From positions 1-64,000 of the forward strand of contig NZ_BAGM01000008.1 in the NCBI RefSeq assembly GCF_000308855.1: a DNA stretch of 64,000 bases, written 5' to 3'. The position numbers and the translations under genes are program-made. Positions 54,829-64,000 of the stretch are shown here, one piece after another. The stretch comes from Nocardia veterana NBRC 100344 (GTDB lineage: Bacteria > Actinomycetota > Actinomycetes > Mycobacteriales > Mycobacteriaceae). How positions within the stretch are numbered: position 1 is the stretch's first letter; each line of letters begins with the position of its first letter. Under the pieces are notes generated by a model that saw only the letters and a program-made list of their open reading frames with translations, did not search any database and was not told the DNA's origin.

Positions 54829-54988
54829 GCTCACCCGTCGACGCGGACGGAAGTAGTCGCGGGCAGCGGCCGGCGAACACGGCCGGGAGCGATCAGCGCC
54901 GCGGCCACGTGTGCGGTGCGCAGCAGTGCCACCGCCGTGGCCGCGTTGTCGCCCGGTGACCGGTGCGACCACCGGGCGAGGGCGAGGT

Positions 54989-55303
54989 TTACTGTGCCGC
55001 TTTCCCCGCGACGTCGAGGACGACCTCGAATTCCAGCAGTGACGCTCCGGTGGCCACCGGCCGGCGAGCCTCGCCGGCGTGCGCCTCCTTGGCCGGCCCG
55101 TCCCGCCAGGCCGCGAAGGATTCCTCCGAATCCCACTGCGTCACAACGAAGTACCGGTTGTCTCCGGCGACCGGCCGCAGCAACTGGAAGCCGAGGAAAC
55201 CCGGCGAATTCTCCACGGCGTGCGCACGGTGCGCGAAGCGCTTCTCGAGTTCGGGTCCGGCTCCCTCGGGAACCTCGATCGCATTGATCTTCACAACAGC
55301 CAT
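54989..55303 (-). CDS. mhuD: Heme-degrading monooxygenase MhuD
   Basis: A 104-residue ferredoxin-fold (ABM family) enzyme that opens heme to mycobilin and releases iron without CO. The residues known to be essential in M. tuberculosis MhuD are all at the same positions: Asn7 (VKINAIEV), Trp66 (FAAWRDG) and His75 (KEAHAGE), the heme ligand. The C-terminus is LLEFEVVLDVAG. The ATG at 55303 gives the standard MAVVKINA start. It is divergent from an alpha/beta hydrolase as in mycobacteria (Rv3592/Rv3591c). Confidence 0.96.
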   Translation of the reverse strand: MAVVKINAIEVPEGAGPELEKRFAHRAHAVENSPGFLGFQLLRPVAGDNRYFVVTQWDSEESFAAWRDGPAKEAHAGEARRPVATGASLLEFEVVLDVAGKAAQ

Positions 55304-55347
55304 GAGCACAGGCTAGCCCGGCCGTCCGGCACGTATCGTCGGTGCCG

Positions 55348-56088
55348 ATGTTGTACGACGAGGGCGGCACCGGGATGCCGATTCTGCTGTTGCACGGACT
55401 GATGGGCAGTGCGCGCACCTGGGCAAACCAGGTGCCGTGGCTGCGCGAGTTCGGGCATGTGTACACCTTCGACGCCGCAGGGCACGGCCGGCCCGCGCCG
55501 CCGGAGCTCACCACCGAGGCGTTCGTCGACGATCTCGCCGCGGCGACCGCGGCGATTCCGGAGCCGATGGTGGTGATCGGCCATTCGATGGGCGGACTGC
55601 ACGGGTGGATGTTCGCCGCGGCTCATCCTGCTCGGGTGCGGGCCCTGGTGGTCGAGGATATGGCCCCGGATTTCCGCGGCCGCACCGCACAGCACTGGGC
55701 GGAGATGATCGAGGCCTGGCCGCAGCCGTTCCCGGACGCCGAGGCGGTGCTGGACTATTTCGGCCCGGTCGCCGGGCGCTACTTCCTCGCATCCTTCGCC
55801 CACGGCCGCGACGGATACCGCTTGCACGGTTCGGTCGCGACCTTCCGCGACATCTCCGAGGAGTGGGGAACCCGCGATTTCTGGGCCGAATGGACCGCGC
55901 TGCGAGTCCCGGCCCTCGTACTCGAGGGCGAATACACGATCACCCCGCCGGGCCAGATGCGGGAGATGGCGGCGGTGCGGCCGGGAGTGCGGCATGTGTT
56001 GGTCGGCGCTGCCGGCCACCTGATCCACGACGATCAGCCGGCGGTATATCGGGCCGAAGTCGAGCGGTTTCTGCAGGAAATAACCTAG
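55348..56088 (+). CDS. Alpha/beta-fold hydrolase (Rv3591c-like)
   Basis: A 246-residue hydrolase with LLLHGLMGSARTW, FDAAGHGRP, the nucleophile elbow VIGHSMGG (Ser80), an Asp/Glu region in LVLEGEYTITPPG and the catalytic His in GAAGHLIHDDQP. The substrate is unknown. TATCGT (55334-55339) 8 nt before the ATG suggests a leaderless start; a GTG two codons upstream is also in frame. It is divergent from mhuD with only 44 nt between. Confidence 0.88.
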   Translation: MLYDEGGTGMPILLLHGLMGSARTWANQVPWLREFGHVYTFDAAGHGRPAPPELTTEAFVDDLAAATAAIPEPMVVIGHSMGGLHGWMFAAAHPARVRALVVEDMAPDFRGRTAQHWAEMIEAWPQPFPDAEAVLDYFGPVAGRYFLASFAHGRDGYRLHGSVATFRDISEEWGTRDFWAEWTALRVPALVLEGEYTITPPGQMREMAAVRPGVRHVLVGAAGHLIHDDQPAVYRAEVERFLQEIT

Positions 56089-56226
56089 TGATCGGCCGAT
56101 GGCCGGAGCGCGGCGAGCCGGCGGCGGGCCGCTGTGGCGAGGAGTTTCGTTCGCTGATGGCAGTCGCCTTCAGTCTGCGCCCGAGCCGACGTATGCTCTT
56201 CTCCAGTCCCGACGACAAGGTGAAGC

Positions 56227-57396
56227 ATGATTAACTTCTCGATTCCCGCCGAGCTCGCCGCCGAACGCGACCGCATCCGCCGGTTCGTCATCGACAAGAT
56301 CGTCCCGTTCGAGCGCGACCCCCGGCTGACCGCCCACGGGCCGAACGACGAACTGCGGCAGGAATTGGTCGAACTGGCGCGCGCCGAGAAGCTGCTCACC
56401 ATCCAGGCGCCCGAGGAACTCGGCGGCCGCGGGCTGACCCACGTCGAACAGGCCGTGCTGTACGAGGCGGCCGGATGGTCCACCCTGGGCCCGGTCGCGA
56501 TGAACTGCGCCGCGCCCGACGAGGGCAATATGTTCCTGCTCTCCAAGGTCGCGAACCCGGAGCAGGTGGACCGCTACCTGATGCCGGTGATCACCGGACA
56601 GCAGCGCTCGGTCTTCGCGATGACCGAACCCGGGGGCGCCGGATCCGATCCCGGCCAGCTCGCCACCACCGCCACCTTCGACGGCGAGAATTTCACCGTC
56701 AACGGCCGCAAATGGCTGATCACCGGGGCCGACGGCGCCAGGACGTGGATCATCATGGCGAACCTGGCGGCCAACGATCACCTGCCCGCGGGGCCCACCC
56801 TGTTCCTCACCGAGGGCGACACCCCCGGCATCGTCATCGAACGCACGATGAACACCATGGACCGCAACTACGTCGGCGGGCACGGCGTGGTGTCCTTCGA
56901 GAATCTGGTGCTGCCCAAGGAGGCGTTGCTCGGCGAGAGCGGTCAGGCGCTGCGCTACGCCCAACTCCGGCTGGCTCCCGCCCGCCTCACGCACTGCATG
57001 CGCTGGCTCGGCGCCGCCGAACGCGCCCAGAGCATCGCCGTCGAACACGCCAAGACCCGCACGGCCTTCGGCAAGCCGATCGGTGAACACGAGGGCGTGT
57101 CGTTCATGCTGGCCGACAACGAGATCGCGCTGCACCAGTGTCGCTTGACGATCTGGCACGCCTGCTGGCTGATGGACCAGGGCCACAAGGCCCGGCACGA
57201 GAGCTCGATGGCGAAATCCTATGTCTCCGAGGAGCTTTTCAAGGTCGCCGACCGCTGTGTCCAGGTCCTCGGCGGCATCGGCATCAGCGACGAAACGGTG
57301 GTCGAGATGATCTTCCGCGATATGCGCGCCTTCCGCCTCTACGACGGCCCCACCGAGGTCCACAAATACGCCATCGGCCGCCGGATACTGCGGTAA
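56227..57396 (+). CDS. Acyl-CoA dehydrogenase
   Basis: A 389-residue FAD enzyme of fatty-acid beta-oxidation type. The middle domain has FAMTEPGGAGSDPGQLATTA and WLITGADGARTWIIM. The C-terminal domain has YAQLRLAPARLTHCMRWLGAAERA, KTRTAFGKPIGEHEGVSFMLAD and VLGGIGISDETVVEMIFRDMRAFRLYDGPTEVHKYAIGR. The usual catalytic Glu position near the C-terminus is YDGPTEVH. It lies upstream of a crotonase, a likely next step in a degradation route, separated by a large hairpin. The start ATG 56227 follows AAGGTGAAG. Confidence 0.93.
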   Translation: MINFSIPAELAAERDRIRRFVIDKIVPFERDPRLTAHGPNDELRQELVELARAEKLLTIQAPEELGGRGLTHVEQAVLYEAAGWSTLGPVAMNCAAPDEGNMFLLSKVANPEQVDRYLMPVITGQQRSVFAMTEPGGAGSDPGQLATTATFDGENFTVNGRKWLITGADGARTWIIMANLAANDHLPAGPTLFLTEGDTPGIVIERTMNTMDRNYVGGHGVVSFENLVLPKEALLGESGQALRYAQLRLAPARLTHCMRWLGAAERAQSIAVEHAKTRTAFGKPIGEHEGVSFMLADNEIALHQCRLTIWHACWLMDQGHKARHESSMAKSYVSEELFKVADRCVQVLGGIGISDETVVEMIFRDMRAFRLYDGPTEVHKYAIGRRILR

Positions 57397-57401
57397 TTTC
57401 G

Positions 57402-57482
57402 GCCTCCGCTTCGCTCCGGCGGGGGTCTCGGCCCCTGAGCCTCGATTTTTCACTCCTCCGAAATCGAGGCGGGCCGAGACCC
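57402..57482. terminator. Long terminator hairpin, copy of a dispersed repeat
   Basis: GGGTCTCGGCCC (57423-57434) pairs with GGGCCGAGACCC (57471-57482). Inside it GCCTCGATTT (57439-57448) pairs with AAATCGAGGC (57461-57470), leaving a 12-nt loop and a small bulge. The flanking GCCTCCGCTTCGCTCCGGCGG (57403-57423) mirrors the sequence beside the hairpin at 36413-36451 in inverse orientation. Confidence 0.8.
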
Positions 57483-57596
57483 ACCATGGTGAACGGCTCG
57501 CAGCACTGCGCTTCCGATGCACCGAACTCCGCTTGTGGTGATTACGGACCAGTAAGGTGGGGCGGGAAAGATCGCCCAAACCTAGGATTGTGTCGC

Positions 57597-58421
57597 ATGA
57601 GTTCGGAACTGCAGGTCGATGTGTCCGCCGGTGTCGCCGTACTCACGCTCAATCGCCCCGCGCAGCAGAACGCGATGACGCCCGCGATGGCGGCGGAACT
57701 CGGGACGGCCCTGCGCCGCTGCGACGCCGAGGACGCGATTCGCGCGGTGGTGATCACCGGGACTCCACCGGCCTTCTGCGCCGGCGCGGATCTGTCCGCT
57801 CGGGTGGGGGACGTCAGCGGAACCATCGATCCGCCGCCCTGGCAGGTCCGCAAGCCGGTGATCGCCGCCGTGAACGGCCATGCCGTGGGTATCGGGCTGG
57901 CGCTGGCACTGCAGTGCGATCTGCGCTACATGGCGACCGACGCCGTCTACGGCCTGAACCAGGTGCGTCGCGGTGCGATGGCCGACGGTTACGCCCATTG
58001 GACGCTGCCGCGGCTGGTCGGCATGGCCAATGCGGCCGACATCATGTTGACCGGCCGGACCTTCGACGGCGAGGAGGCTCGGCAGATGGGGGTGGCCAAC
58101 AGCAGCCTGCCGGCGGGGGAGGTGCTGCCGACGGCATTGGCGGTGGCGCACGACCTCGCCGCGGGTTCCGCCCCGCTACCGACCGCCCTGACCAAGCGGC
58201 TGCTGTGGGAGGGTCTGGGGATGAGCCCGGAGGCGGTCGGTGAATTGGAGTCCGAGCTGCACGGGTACGTCGGCCAGAGCGCCGACGCCAAGGAGGGGAT
58301 GGCCGCGTTCCGGGATCGGCGCCAACCGCAGTGGAAGGGCAGCATCAGTGCCGAATGGCCGGCGGGGGAGTTGGCGCCGCCGGCGCGACCCGGTCTCGAC
58401 GCCGGTTCCGACGAGAGCTAG
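57597..58421 (+). CDS. Enoyl-CoA hydratase/isomerase family protein
   Basis: A 274-residue crotonase. It has VLTLNRPAQQNAMTPAMAAELGTAL, FCAGADLSARV and KPVIAAVNGHAVGIGLALALQCDLRYMA. In the catalytic region GLNQVRRGAMADGYAHWTLPRLVG, the acidic residues of classical hydratases (two Glu) are not obvious, so isomerase, hydrolase or dehalogenase activity is as likely. TAGGAT (57583-57588) lies 8 nt before the ATG, so the transcript is probably leaderless. It overlaps the convergent DUF4190 gene by four bases. Confidence 0.87.
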   Translation: MSSELQVDVSAGVAVLTLNRPAQQNAMTPAMAAELGTALRRCDAEDAIRAVVITGTPPAFCAGADLSARVGDVSGTIDPPPWQVRKPVIAAVNGHAVGIGLALALQCDLRYMATDAVYGLNQVRRGAMADGYAHWTLPRLVGMANAADIMLTGRTFDGEEARQMGVANSSLPAGEVLPTALAVAHDLAAGSAPLPTALTKRLLWEGLGMSPEAVGELESELHGYVGQSADAKEGMAAFRDRRQPQWKGSISAEWPAGELAPPARPGLDAGSDES

Positions 58422-58714
58422 TCCCCGCCGATCAGCATCAGCAGGAAGACGCAGGCGGTCACCACCATCATGACGGTGCCGATGATGCCGACCACATAGC
58501 CCACCAGCACCTGTGATCGGCCGCCGATCGTACCGCCGGACCATTCGATCTGGTCGAGCGCGCGCTTGCCCATCACCCAGGCCACCGGACCCAGTGCGCC
58601 ACAACAGAAAAGGCTGAGGACGCCGAGGATGAGCACCGTCGTCGCGTGCGGATGCTCCACCGGATTACCGGTGGGCGGCTCCGGCAGTGAGCCCCAGTAC
58701 TCGGGTTGGTTCAT
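58418..58714 (-). CDS. DUF4190-like membrane protein
   Basis: A 98-residue protein starting MNQPEYWGSLPEPPTG. Two transmembrane helices (about 25-45 and 68-92) are separated by KRALDQIEWSGGTIGGRSQ, the DUF4190 pattern of small membrane proteins with a G-rich loop. Function unknown. A Met three codons upstream (58723) is also possible. Its 3' end overlaps the convergent crotonase stop by 4 nt. Confidence 0.75.
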   Translation of the reverse strand: MNQPEYWGSLPEPPTGNPVEHPHATTVLILGVLSLFCCGALGPVAWVMGKRALDQIEWSGGTIGGRSQVLVGYVVGIIGTVMMVVTACVFLLMLIGGD

Positions 58715-58789
58715 GGCCACCACCCGATTTTAGGGTGGAAGCGGCCCGAAAGTGCGCTGCCGCGGTAGTTTCGGGCGCGCCGACGCTCG

Positions 58790-59755
58790 CTAACGCCGCT
58801 GCCGGGCGATATCGGCGAGAACCACGCCGGCGGCGACGGAGGCGTTGAGCGATTCCACCGGACCGGCCATCGGGATGCTCAGGATGCTGTCGCAGGTCTC
58901 GCGCACCAGGCGGGACAGGCCTTTACCCTCGGAACCGACCACCACGACGGTCGGTGTGGTGCCGTCGAATTCGTCGAGAACGGTGTCACCGCCGGCATCG
59001 AGACCGACCACCTGCAGCCCGGCCTTGGCCCAATCCTTCAGTGTGCGAGTGAGATTGGTCGCGCGCGCGACGGGCAACCGGGCCGCGGCGCCGGCACTGG
59101 TGCGCCAGGCGACCGCGGTGACGCTGGCGCTGCGGCGCTGCGGGATCACCACGCCGTGGCCACCGAAGGCGGCCACCGAGCGAATCACCGCACCCAGGTT
59201 GCGCGGGTCGGAGATGTTGTCCAGCGCCACCAGCAGCGGCGCGGTTCCGGACGCGCGGGCGGCGTCGAGCAGATCGTCGGGGTGGACGTACCGGTAGGGC
59301 GGCACCTGCAGCGCCATCCCCTGATGTAAACCGTTGGTGCTCATCCGATCCAGGTCGGTGCGCGACACCTCGAGGATGGAGATTCCGGCGTCGGCGGCGC
59401 GCTGCACCGCCTCGGTCAGGCGGTCGTCGTTCTCGGTACCGAGCGCGACGTACAGTGCGGTGGCCGGCACCTCGGCCCGCAGACACTCCACGACCGGGTT
59501 GCGGCCGAGCACCAACTCGGGTCCGTCGTCACTCTTGCGAGCGGCCGGTCGGCCGCGAGTGGCGCCCTGGGCCTTGGCCGCTTTCGCCGCTGCCGCAGCG
59601 CGTTTGGCCGCCGGATGGTTCTTGCGCATGGTCGCGGGCGGGGTGGCGCCACGACCCTCGAGTCCGCGTCGGCGCTTACCGCCACTGCCGACCACGGCGC
59701 CCTTCTTGGTGCCGCTCTTGCGAATTGCGCCGCGGCGCTGTGAATTCCCTGCCAT
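58790..59755 (-). CDS. rlmB: 23S rRNA (guanosine-2'-O-)-methyltransferase RlmB
   Basis: A 321-residue SPOUT methyltransferase of the TrmH/RlmB family. An extra 70-residue basic, Ala/Lys-rich N-terminal tail precedes the substrate-binding domain ([16 protein letters not shown]). The catalytic knot has [43 protein letters not shown] and [20 protein letters not shown]. It 2'-O-methylates a guanosine of 23S rRNA; some actinobacterial members give thiostrepton-type resistance, which cannot be judged here. It follows cysS by 61 nt, as in mycobacteria. Confidence 0.93.
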   Translation of the reverse strand: MAGNSQRRGAIRKSGTKKGAVVGSGGKRRRGLEGRGATPPATMRKNHPAAKRAAAAAKAAKAQGATRGRPAARKSDDGPELVLGRNPVVECLRAEVPATALYVALGTENDDRLTEAVQRAADAGISILEVSRTDLDRMSTNGLHQGMALQVPPYRYVHPDDLLDAARASGTAPLLVALDNISDPRNLGAVIRSVAAFGGHGVVIPQRRSASVTAVAWRTSAGAAARLPVARATNLTRTLKDWAKAGLQVVGLDAGGDTVLDEFDGTTPTVVVVGSEGKGLSRLVRETCDSILSIPMAGPVESLNASVAAGVVLADIARQRR

Positions 59756-59816
59756 CAGTCTGCCTTTCGTGTGGGTCGCGACACCCGCACCCGATCAGCA
59801 GGCTTCGCTCGGTGGA

Positions 59817-61202
59817 TCATTTGGCCAGTGACCAATCGGAGCCGTCGGGCGTGTCCACGACTTCGATTCCGGCCGCGCCGAGGCGGTCGCGCACGGCGTC
59901 GGCGGTGGCCCAGTCCTTGGCGCTGCGGGCCTGCTGGCGGCGCTCGAGTTCGGCGCGCACCAGCACGTCGAGCGCCGATTCGGCGGCCGAGGTGTCCTTC
60001 GGACCGGCCCAGTGCGCATCCAGCGGATCGACGCCCAGCACGCCGAGCATGGCCCGGACCTGTCCGGCCGCCTCCCGCGCCGACTCACCGGCGCCCGCCT
60101 CGAGCGCGCGATTACCTTCGTGGACGACGCGGTGAATTTCGGCCAGCGCCTTCGGAATTGCGAGATTGTCGTCGAGCGCCTCGGCGAACGCGTCGGTCCA
60201 TTTACCGATCGCGACCTCACCGACCCGCTCGACGGTGCGCTGGACGAAGGCCTCGAGCCGCTGATAGGTCTGCGCGGCATCCCGCAGCGCCTGCTCGGAA
60301 TATTCGAGCATGGACGCGTAATGCGCACTACCCAGATAGAACCGCAATTCCACGGCCCGCACCTGGGTGAGAATATTCGGCACGGAGAGGGTGTTGCCGA
60401 GCGATTTCGACATCTTCTCCCCGCCGAGCGTCACCCAGCCGTTGTGCAGCCAATATTGCGCGAATCCGTCACCGGCGGCCCGGGATTGGGCGATTTCGTT
60501 CTCGTGGTGCGGGAAAACCAGATCCATACCGCCGCAATGGATATCGAATTCCGGTCCGAGATAGAACTCGGCCATCGCGGAGCATTCCAGATGCCAGCCC
60601 GGTCGCCCCGGCCCCCACGGCGACGGCCAGGTCGGCTCGCCCGGTTTGGCGGCCTTCCACAGGGTGAAATCGCGCGGGTCGCGTTTGCCCTCGCCGGCGC
60701 TCTCGCCCTGCTGCACATCCTCGAGTTTGTGTCCGGACAGCGCGCCGTAGGCGGGGAAGCTGCGCACGTCGAAATACACATTGCCGCTGGACGCGTAGGC
60801 GTGCCCGCGGTCGATGAGCCGCTGCATCAGGTCGATCATCTGAGTGATGTGTCCGGTGGCGCGCGGCTCCACCGAGGGCGGCAGCACACCGAGCGCCTCG
60901 TAGGCCCGGTCGAAGGCGCGCTCGTGGGTGGCGGCCCATTCCCACCAGGGCCGGCCTGCGGCGGCGGCCTTGTTCAGGATCTTGTCGTCGATATCGGTGA
61001 CATTTCGCACGAAGGCCACGTCGTAGCCGTTCGCGGTGAGCCAACGGCGCAGAACGTCGAATGCGACGCCGCTGCGGACATGTCCGATATGCGGTTCGCC
61101 CTGCACGGTGGCCCCACACAGGTACACCGAGGCACGTCCGGGGACCAGCGGGGTGAAATCCCGCATGGTCCGCGTCTCGGTGTCGAACAGGCGCAGAGTC
61201 AC
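59817..61202 (-). CDS. cysS: Cysteinyl-tRNA synthetase
   Basis: A 461-residue class I synthetase. [28 protein letters not shown] holds the zinc Cys and the HIGH-like motif [16 protein letters not shown] and [18 protein letters not shown] hold further zinc ligands; KMSKS is exact in [11 protein letters not shown]. The GTG start at 61202 lies 8 nt after TAGGAT on the minus strand, suggesting a leaderless message. A TTGTT-G-AACAA inverted repeat (61221-61231) lies in its promoter. Confidence 0.97.
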   Translation of the reverse strand: MTLRLFDTETRTMRDFTPLVPGRASVYLCGATVQGEPHIGHVRSGVAFDVLRRWLTANGYDVAFVRNVTDIDDKILNKAAAAGRPWWEWAATHERAFDRAYEALGVLPPSVEPRATGHITQMIDLMQRLIDRGHAYASSGNVYFDVRSFPAYGALSGHKLEDVQQGESAGEGKRDPRDFTLWKAAKPGEPTWPSPWGPGRPGWHLECSAMAEFYLGPEFDIHCGGMDLVFPHHENEIAQSRAAGDGFAQYWLHNGWVTLGGEKMSKSLGNTLSVPNILTQVRAVELRFYLGSAHYASMLEYSEQALRDAAQTYQRLEAFVQRTVERVGEVAIGKWTDAFAEALDDNLAIPKALAEIHRVVHEGNRALEAGAGESAREAAGQVRAMLGVLGVDPLDAHWAGPKDTSAAESALDVLVRAELERRQQARSAKDWATADAVRDRLGAAGIEVVDTPDGSDWSLAK

Positions 61203-61441
61203 GACCAGCCATCCTAAGGCTTGTTGAACAACGGTACGGGTGGGCCCCTCCTATGGTCCACGGTGCATCGAATGCGATGACACCGCGGGTCCGGAACGGA
61301 TTTTGCCGGGGCAGGTTTTCCGGAGCGAAGTTATCGGCCCGCGTCGGCCGAATCGACGAATAGTCGATACCGCGCCGCGAATGCAAGTACGAGGGATCGG
61401 ACCCGACGAGCGGGTGGACCTGCGGTATGTCTATCGCGGCA

Positions 61442-61942
61442 TTACGACGTACTACATCGTCCGTCGTGTACCAGCAGTGCGGTGGCCACGGCCGCGATGC
61501 CTTCACCGCGGCCGGTGAGTCCCAACCCATCGGAGGTGGTGCCGGAAACCGACACCGGCGCGTCCAATAATTCGCCGAGTACTTTTTGCGCCTCGGCGCG
61601 TCGCGGACCGATCTTCGGCCGATTACCGATGATCTGCACCGCCGCGTTGACGATCCGATACCCGGATTCGGCGAGCAACCGCCGCACCTCGGTCAGCATC
61701 GCGGCGCCGGATACGCCCTCCCATTCGGGTCGTCCGGTGCCGAAGACGGCGCCCACATCACCGAGGCAGGCCGCCGACAGCAGGGCGTCGCAGAGCGCGT
61801 GAGCGGCCACATCACCGTCGGAGTGGCCGGAGCAGCCGTCGTCGCCGTCGAACAGCAGCCCCGCCATCCAGCAGGGGCGGCCGGGTTCGATGGGATGGAC
61901 ATCGCTGCCGATGCCGGTGCGCAGGCCGGTGAGATCGCTCAT
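61442..61942 (-). CDS. ispF: 2-C-methyl-D-erythritol 2,4-cyclodiphosphate synthase
   Basis: A 166-residue enzyme of the MEP isoprenoid pathway, forming the cyclic diphosphate with release of CMP. Zinc ligands are in [12 protein letters not shown] and [33 protein letters not shown] closes the trimer site. ATG 61942 overlaps the ispD stop (ATGA), so the two act as a coupled pair. Confidence 0.97.
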   Translation of the reverse strand: MSDLTGLRTGIGSDVHPIEPGRPCWMAGLLFDGDDGCSGHSDGDVAAHALCDALLSAACLGDVGAVFGTGRPEWEGVSGAAMLTEVRRLLAESGYRIVNAAVQIIGNRPKIGPRRAEAQKVLGELLDAPVSVSGTTSDGLGLTGRGEGIAAVATALLVHDGRCSTS

Positions 61943-62667
61943 CCCGTCACCGCCGGCGTGGAACCGACCGTCATATCCGCTACCAGCGTGTTCGCGAGTC
62001 GCAGATCGAGCGGCCCGGTGATCTTGAAAGCCATCGCATCGCCGGGAACGACGTGCACGCTCGCGCCGATCGCCTCGACCAGGCCCGCGTCGTCGGTGGC
62101 CGGCAGGCCGAGGGCGTAGGCCTCGCGCAACAGTGCGGCGTCGAAGCCCTGGGGAGTCTGGATCGCCCGCAGTTCCGACCGATCCGGCGTGCCGGTCACG
62201 TCACCGGCCGCGTCGACGGCCTTGATCGTGTCGGCCACGGGCAGGCCGGGTACGACCGCGCGGTGACCGGTGCTCAGCGCATCCACGACCCGCGCGATCA
62301 GCGACGGTGGCGTCAGGGCGCGGGCCGCGTCGTGTACGAGGATGTGGGTGGCGTCCGCGGCGGCCGCTAAACCGGCGCGGACGGAATCGGTGCGTTCGGC
62401 GCCGCCGGCCACCACGTCGACCGGAATCGAGCTGGCCGCGTGGGCACGGGCGGCGAGCAGTTCCCGGGCCGCATCGATCATCTCGATGGGCGCCATGATC
62501 ACGATGCGGTCGACGACCCCGGACGCGATCAGACCGTCTACTGCGTGTACGAGCATGGGACTGCCGCCGACCGGAACGAACGCCTTGGGTGCGGATGCAC
62601 CCAGGCGAACGCCCCGGCCGGCGGCAGGAACCAATGCCACAACGCGGCGTGTGGAGTCGAGCGTCAA
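61939..62667 (-). CDS. ispD: 2-C-methyl-D-erythritol 4-phosphate cytidylyltransferase
   Basis: An MEP-pathway enzyme of about 242 residues transferring CMP to methylerythritol phosphate. Motifs: [21 protein letters not shown] (CTP-binding), [24 protein letters not shown] and [13 protein letters not shown]. The start is uncertain. I chose TTG 62667 because it gives nine residues before VVALVPAAG, close to the M. tuberculosis protein, and lies 11 nt after the carD stop. The frame stays open to 62757 but would overlap carD. Confidence 0.93.
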   Translation of the reverse strand: MTLDSTRRVVALVPAAGRGVRLGASAPKAFVPVGGSPMLVHAVDGLIASGVVDRIVIMAPIEMIDAARELLAARAHAASSIPVDVVAGGAERTDSVRAGLAAAADATHILVHDAARALTPPSLIARVVDALSTGHRAVVPGLPVADTIKAVDAAGDVTGTPDRSELRAIQTPQGFDAALLREAYALGLPATDDAGLVEAIGASVHVVPGDAMAFKITGPLDLRLANTLVADMTVGSTPAVTG

Positions 62668-62677
62668 GGCGATGCGG

Positions 62678-63437
<760 letters not shown>

Positions 63438-64000
63438 GTGACTGCCCTGAAAGCCACCACAGCGTCGAAAGTGACCAAGGTGTCGCGCTGCGCAATCGCT
63501 GTCGCCGCGCTGGCCACCGGTGCGGCGCTGACGTTGTCCGGATGCGGTGCCGGTCAGATCTCGCAGACCGCGAGCCAGGTGCCGGCCGTCAACGGCAACG
63601 CGGCGACCGTCGGCTCGGTCGCGCTGCGCGATGTGCGCATCCTGCTCCCGCAGTCCGAGCAGTACACCAACGCCAAGGGCGGTAAGGCCGTCCTCGCGTT
63701 CAGCGCGATCAACCAGGGCTCCTCCAAGACCGACGAGCTGGTCAGTGTCACCACCGACCTCGGCCAGGTGAAGTTCACTCCGGCCGCGCCGCAGCTCGTG
63801 CCCGGACAGACCGTCGTGGCCGCCGGCCCGGAGGCCGTGCGCGCGGGCGAGGCGAGCGGTGAGGCCGCCACGCCTACCCCGACGCCCACGTCGGCCACCA
63901 GCACCCCGGCCACGCCGACCCCGGAGCACGGCGCGTCCGCGCGCGAACAGGGCGCCGGTTCGCCCGATCATCCGGCCGATCCGAACGCGCATCCGATCCT
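63438..64000 (+). CDS. lpqE: LpqE-like lipoprotein (5' part, runs off the window)
   Basis: The first 187 codons of a secreted lipoprotein. The signal peptide ends in a lipobox, LTLSGCG, with lipidated Cys36. The mature part has a DUF461-like beta domain (VGSVALRDVRILLPQSEQ, AVLAFSAINQGSSKTDELVSVTTD). A Thr/Pro-rich low-complexity stretch follows (TPTPTPTSATSTPATPTP). The start is GTG 63438 after GGAGG. Its position divergent from carD matches lpqE of mycobacteria. The function of LpqE is not established. Confidence 0.8.
   Translation, partial: MTALKATTASKVTKVSRCAIAVAALATGAALTLSGCGAGQISQTASQVPAVNGNAATVGSVALRDVRILLPQSEQYTNAKGGKAVLAFSAINQGSSKTDELVSVTTDLGQVKFTPAAPQLVPGQTVVAAGPEAVRAGEASGEAATPTPTPTSATSTPATPTPEHGASAREQGAGSPDHPADPNAHPI

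Noticed and set aside
55304..55347. Possible IdeR/iron box upstream of mhuD
   Set aside because: The sequence AGGCTAGCCC shares only a few bases with the iron-box consensus and lacks the flanking TTA/TAA.
56085..56546. Minus-strand frame opposite the acyl-CoA dehydrogenase start
   Set aside because: It is antisense to conserved coding sequence and has a Ser/Arg-rich composition typical of shadow frames.
61240..61518. A 92-codon plus-strand frame between cysS and ispF
   Set aside because: It overlaps the 3' end of ispF on the opposite strand and has no ribosome site; the gap is better explained as the cysS promoter.

Overview
The window looks like a chromosomal segment of a mycolate-containing actinomycete, most likely Nocardia or a close relative. 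It is high-GC throughout and carries Lsr2, CarD, ClpC1, a mycolic-acid-type SAM methyltransferase, the heme-degrading monooxygenase MhuD and the Ni/Co sensor NmtR. Gene order in the second half follows the Mycobacterium tuberculosis Rv3580-Rv3628 region (recalled from general knowledge, not searched). I see no insertion sequence, prophage, CRISPR array or rRNA.

Layout. 1-0.7 kb: the 3' end of a DNA polymerase III delta' gene and a tRNA-Thr(CGT). 0.7-13.7 kb is accessory and regulatory: a hydrolase-MerR pair, CsbD, a cyclopropane/mycolate methyltransferase, a divergent nmtR-ctpJ metal-export module, an L,D-transpeptidase, a divergent SDR/TetR pair, and a cysteine-desulfurase-like gene under a SAM-IV-type riboswitch. 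13.8-18.8 kb: ppa, facing the dacB-DUF2342 protease-tilS-hpt operon. 18.8-28.5 kb: an accessory block (LysR, amidase, SDR, aldehyde dehydrogenase with a histone-like tail, PucR regulator, three uncharacterised proteins) lying between hpt and ftsH. 28.6-35.3 kb: ftsH and folE-folP-folB-folK plus two membrane proteins. 35.3-39.8 kb: an AurF-like di-iron oxygenase, then a DUF2520 Rossmann protein-panC-panD-coaX (pantothenate/CoA). 39.8-41.1 kb: a Cys-Cys leader peptide, a cysteine-dioxygenase-like gene and a rhodanese. 41.1-48 kb: lysS, lsr2, an FHA-HTH regulator, a secreted lipase and clpC1. 48-58.7 kb is accessory: a frameshifted PhyH-type dioxygenase, an LLM oxidoreductase, a two-component system divergent from an ABC transporter, OsmC, mhuD, a hydrolase, an acyl-CoA dehydrogenase and a crotonase. 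58.8-64 kb: rlmB, cysS, ispF, ispD, carD and the start of an lpqE-like lipoprotein gene.

How it works together. Many operons overlap by 4 nt (ATGA/GTGA), which suggests translational coupling: DUF2342-tilS, folP-folB-folK, CDO-rhodanese, ispD-ispF, ALDH-SDR and the ABC ATPase-permease. Several genes look leaderless, with a TANNNT -10 box 6-9 nt before the start codon. Two sulfur genes appear to be controlled at the RNA level by different means: a SAM riboswitch on the desulfurase-like gene and a Cys-codon leader ORF with mutually exclusive hairpins before the cysteine-dioxygenase operon. Clear inverted repeats sit at the promoters of the MerR, NmtR, TetR, AurF-like and two-component/ABC loci.
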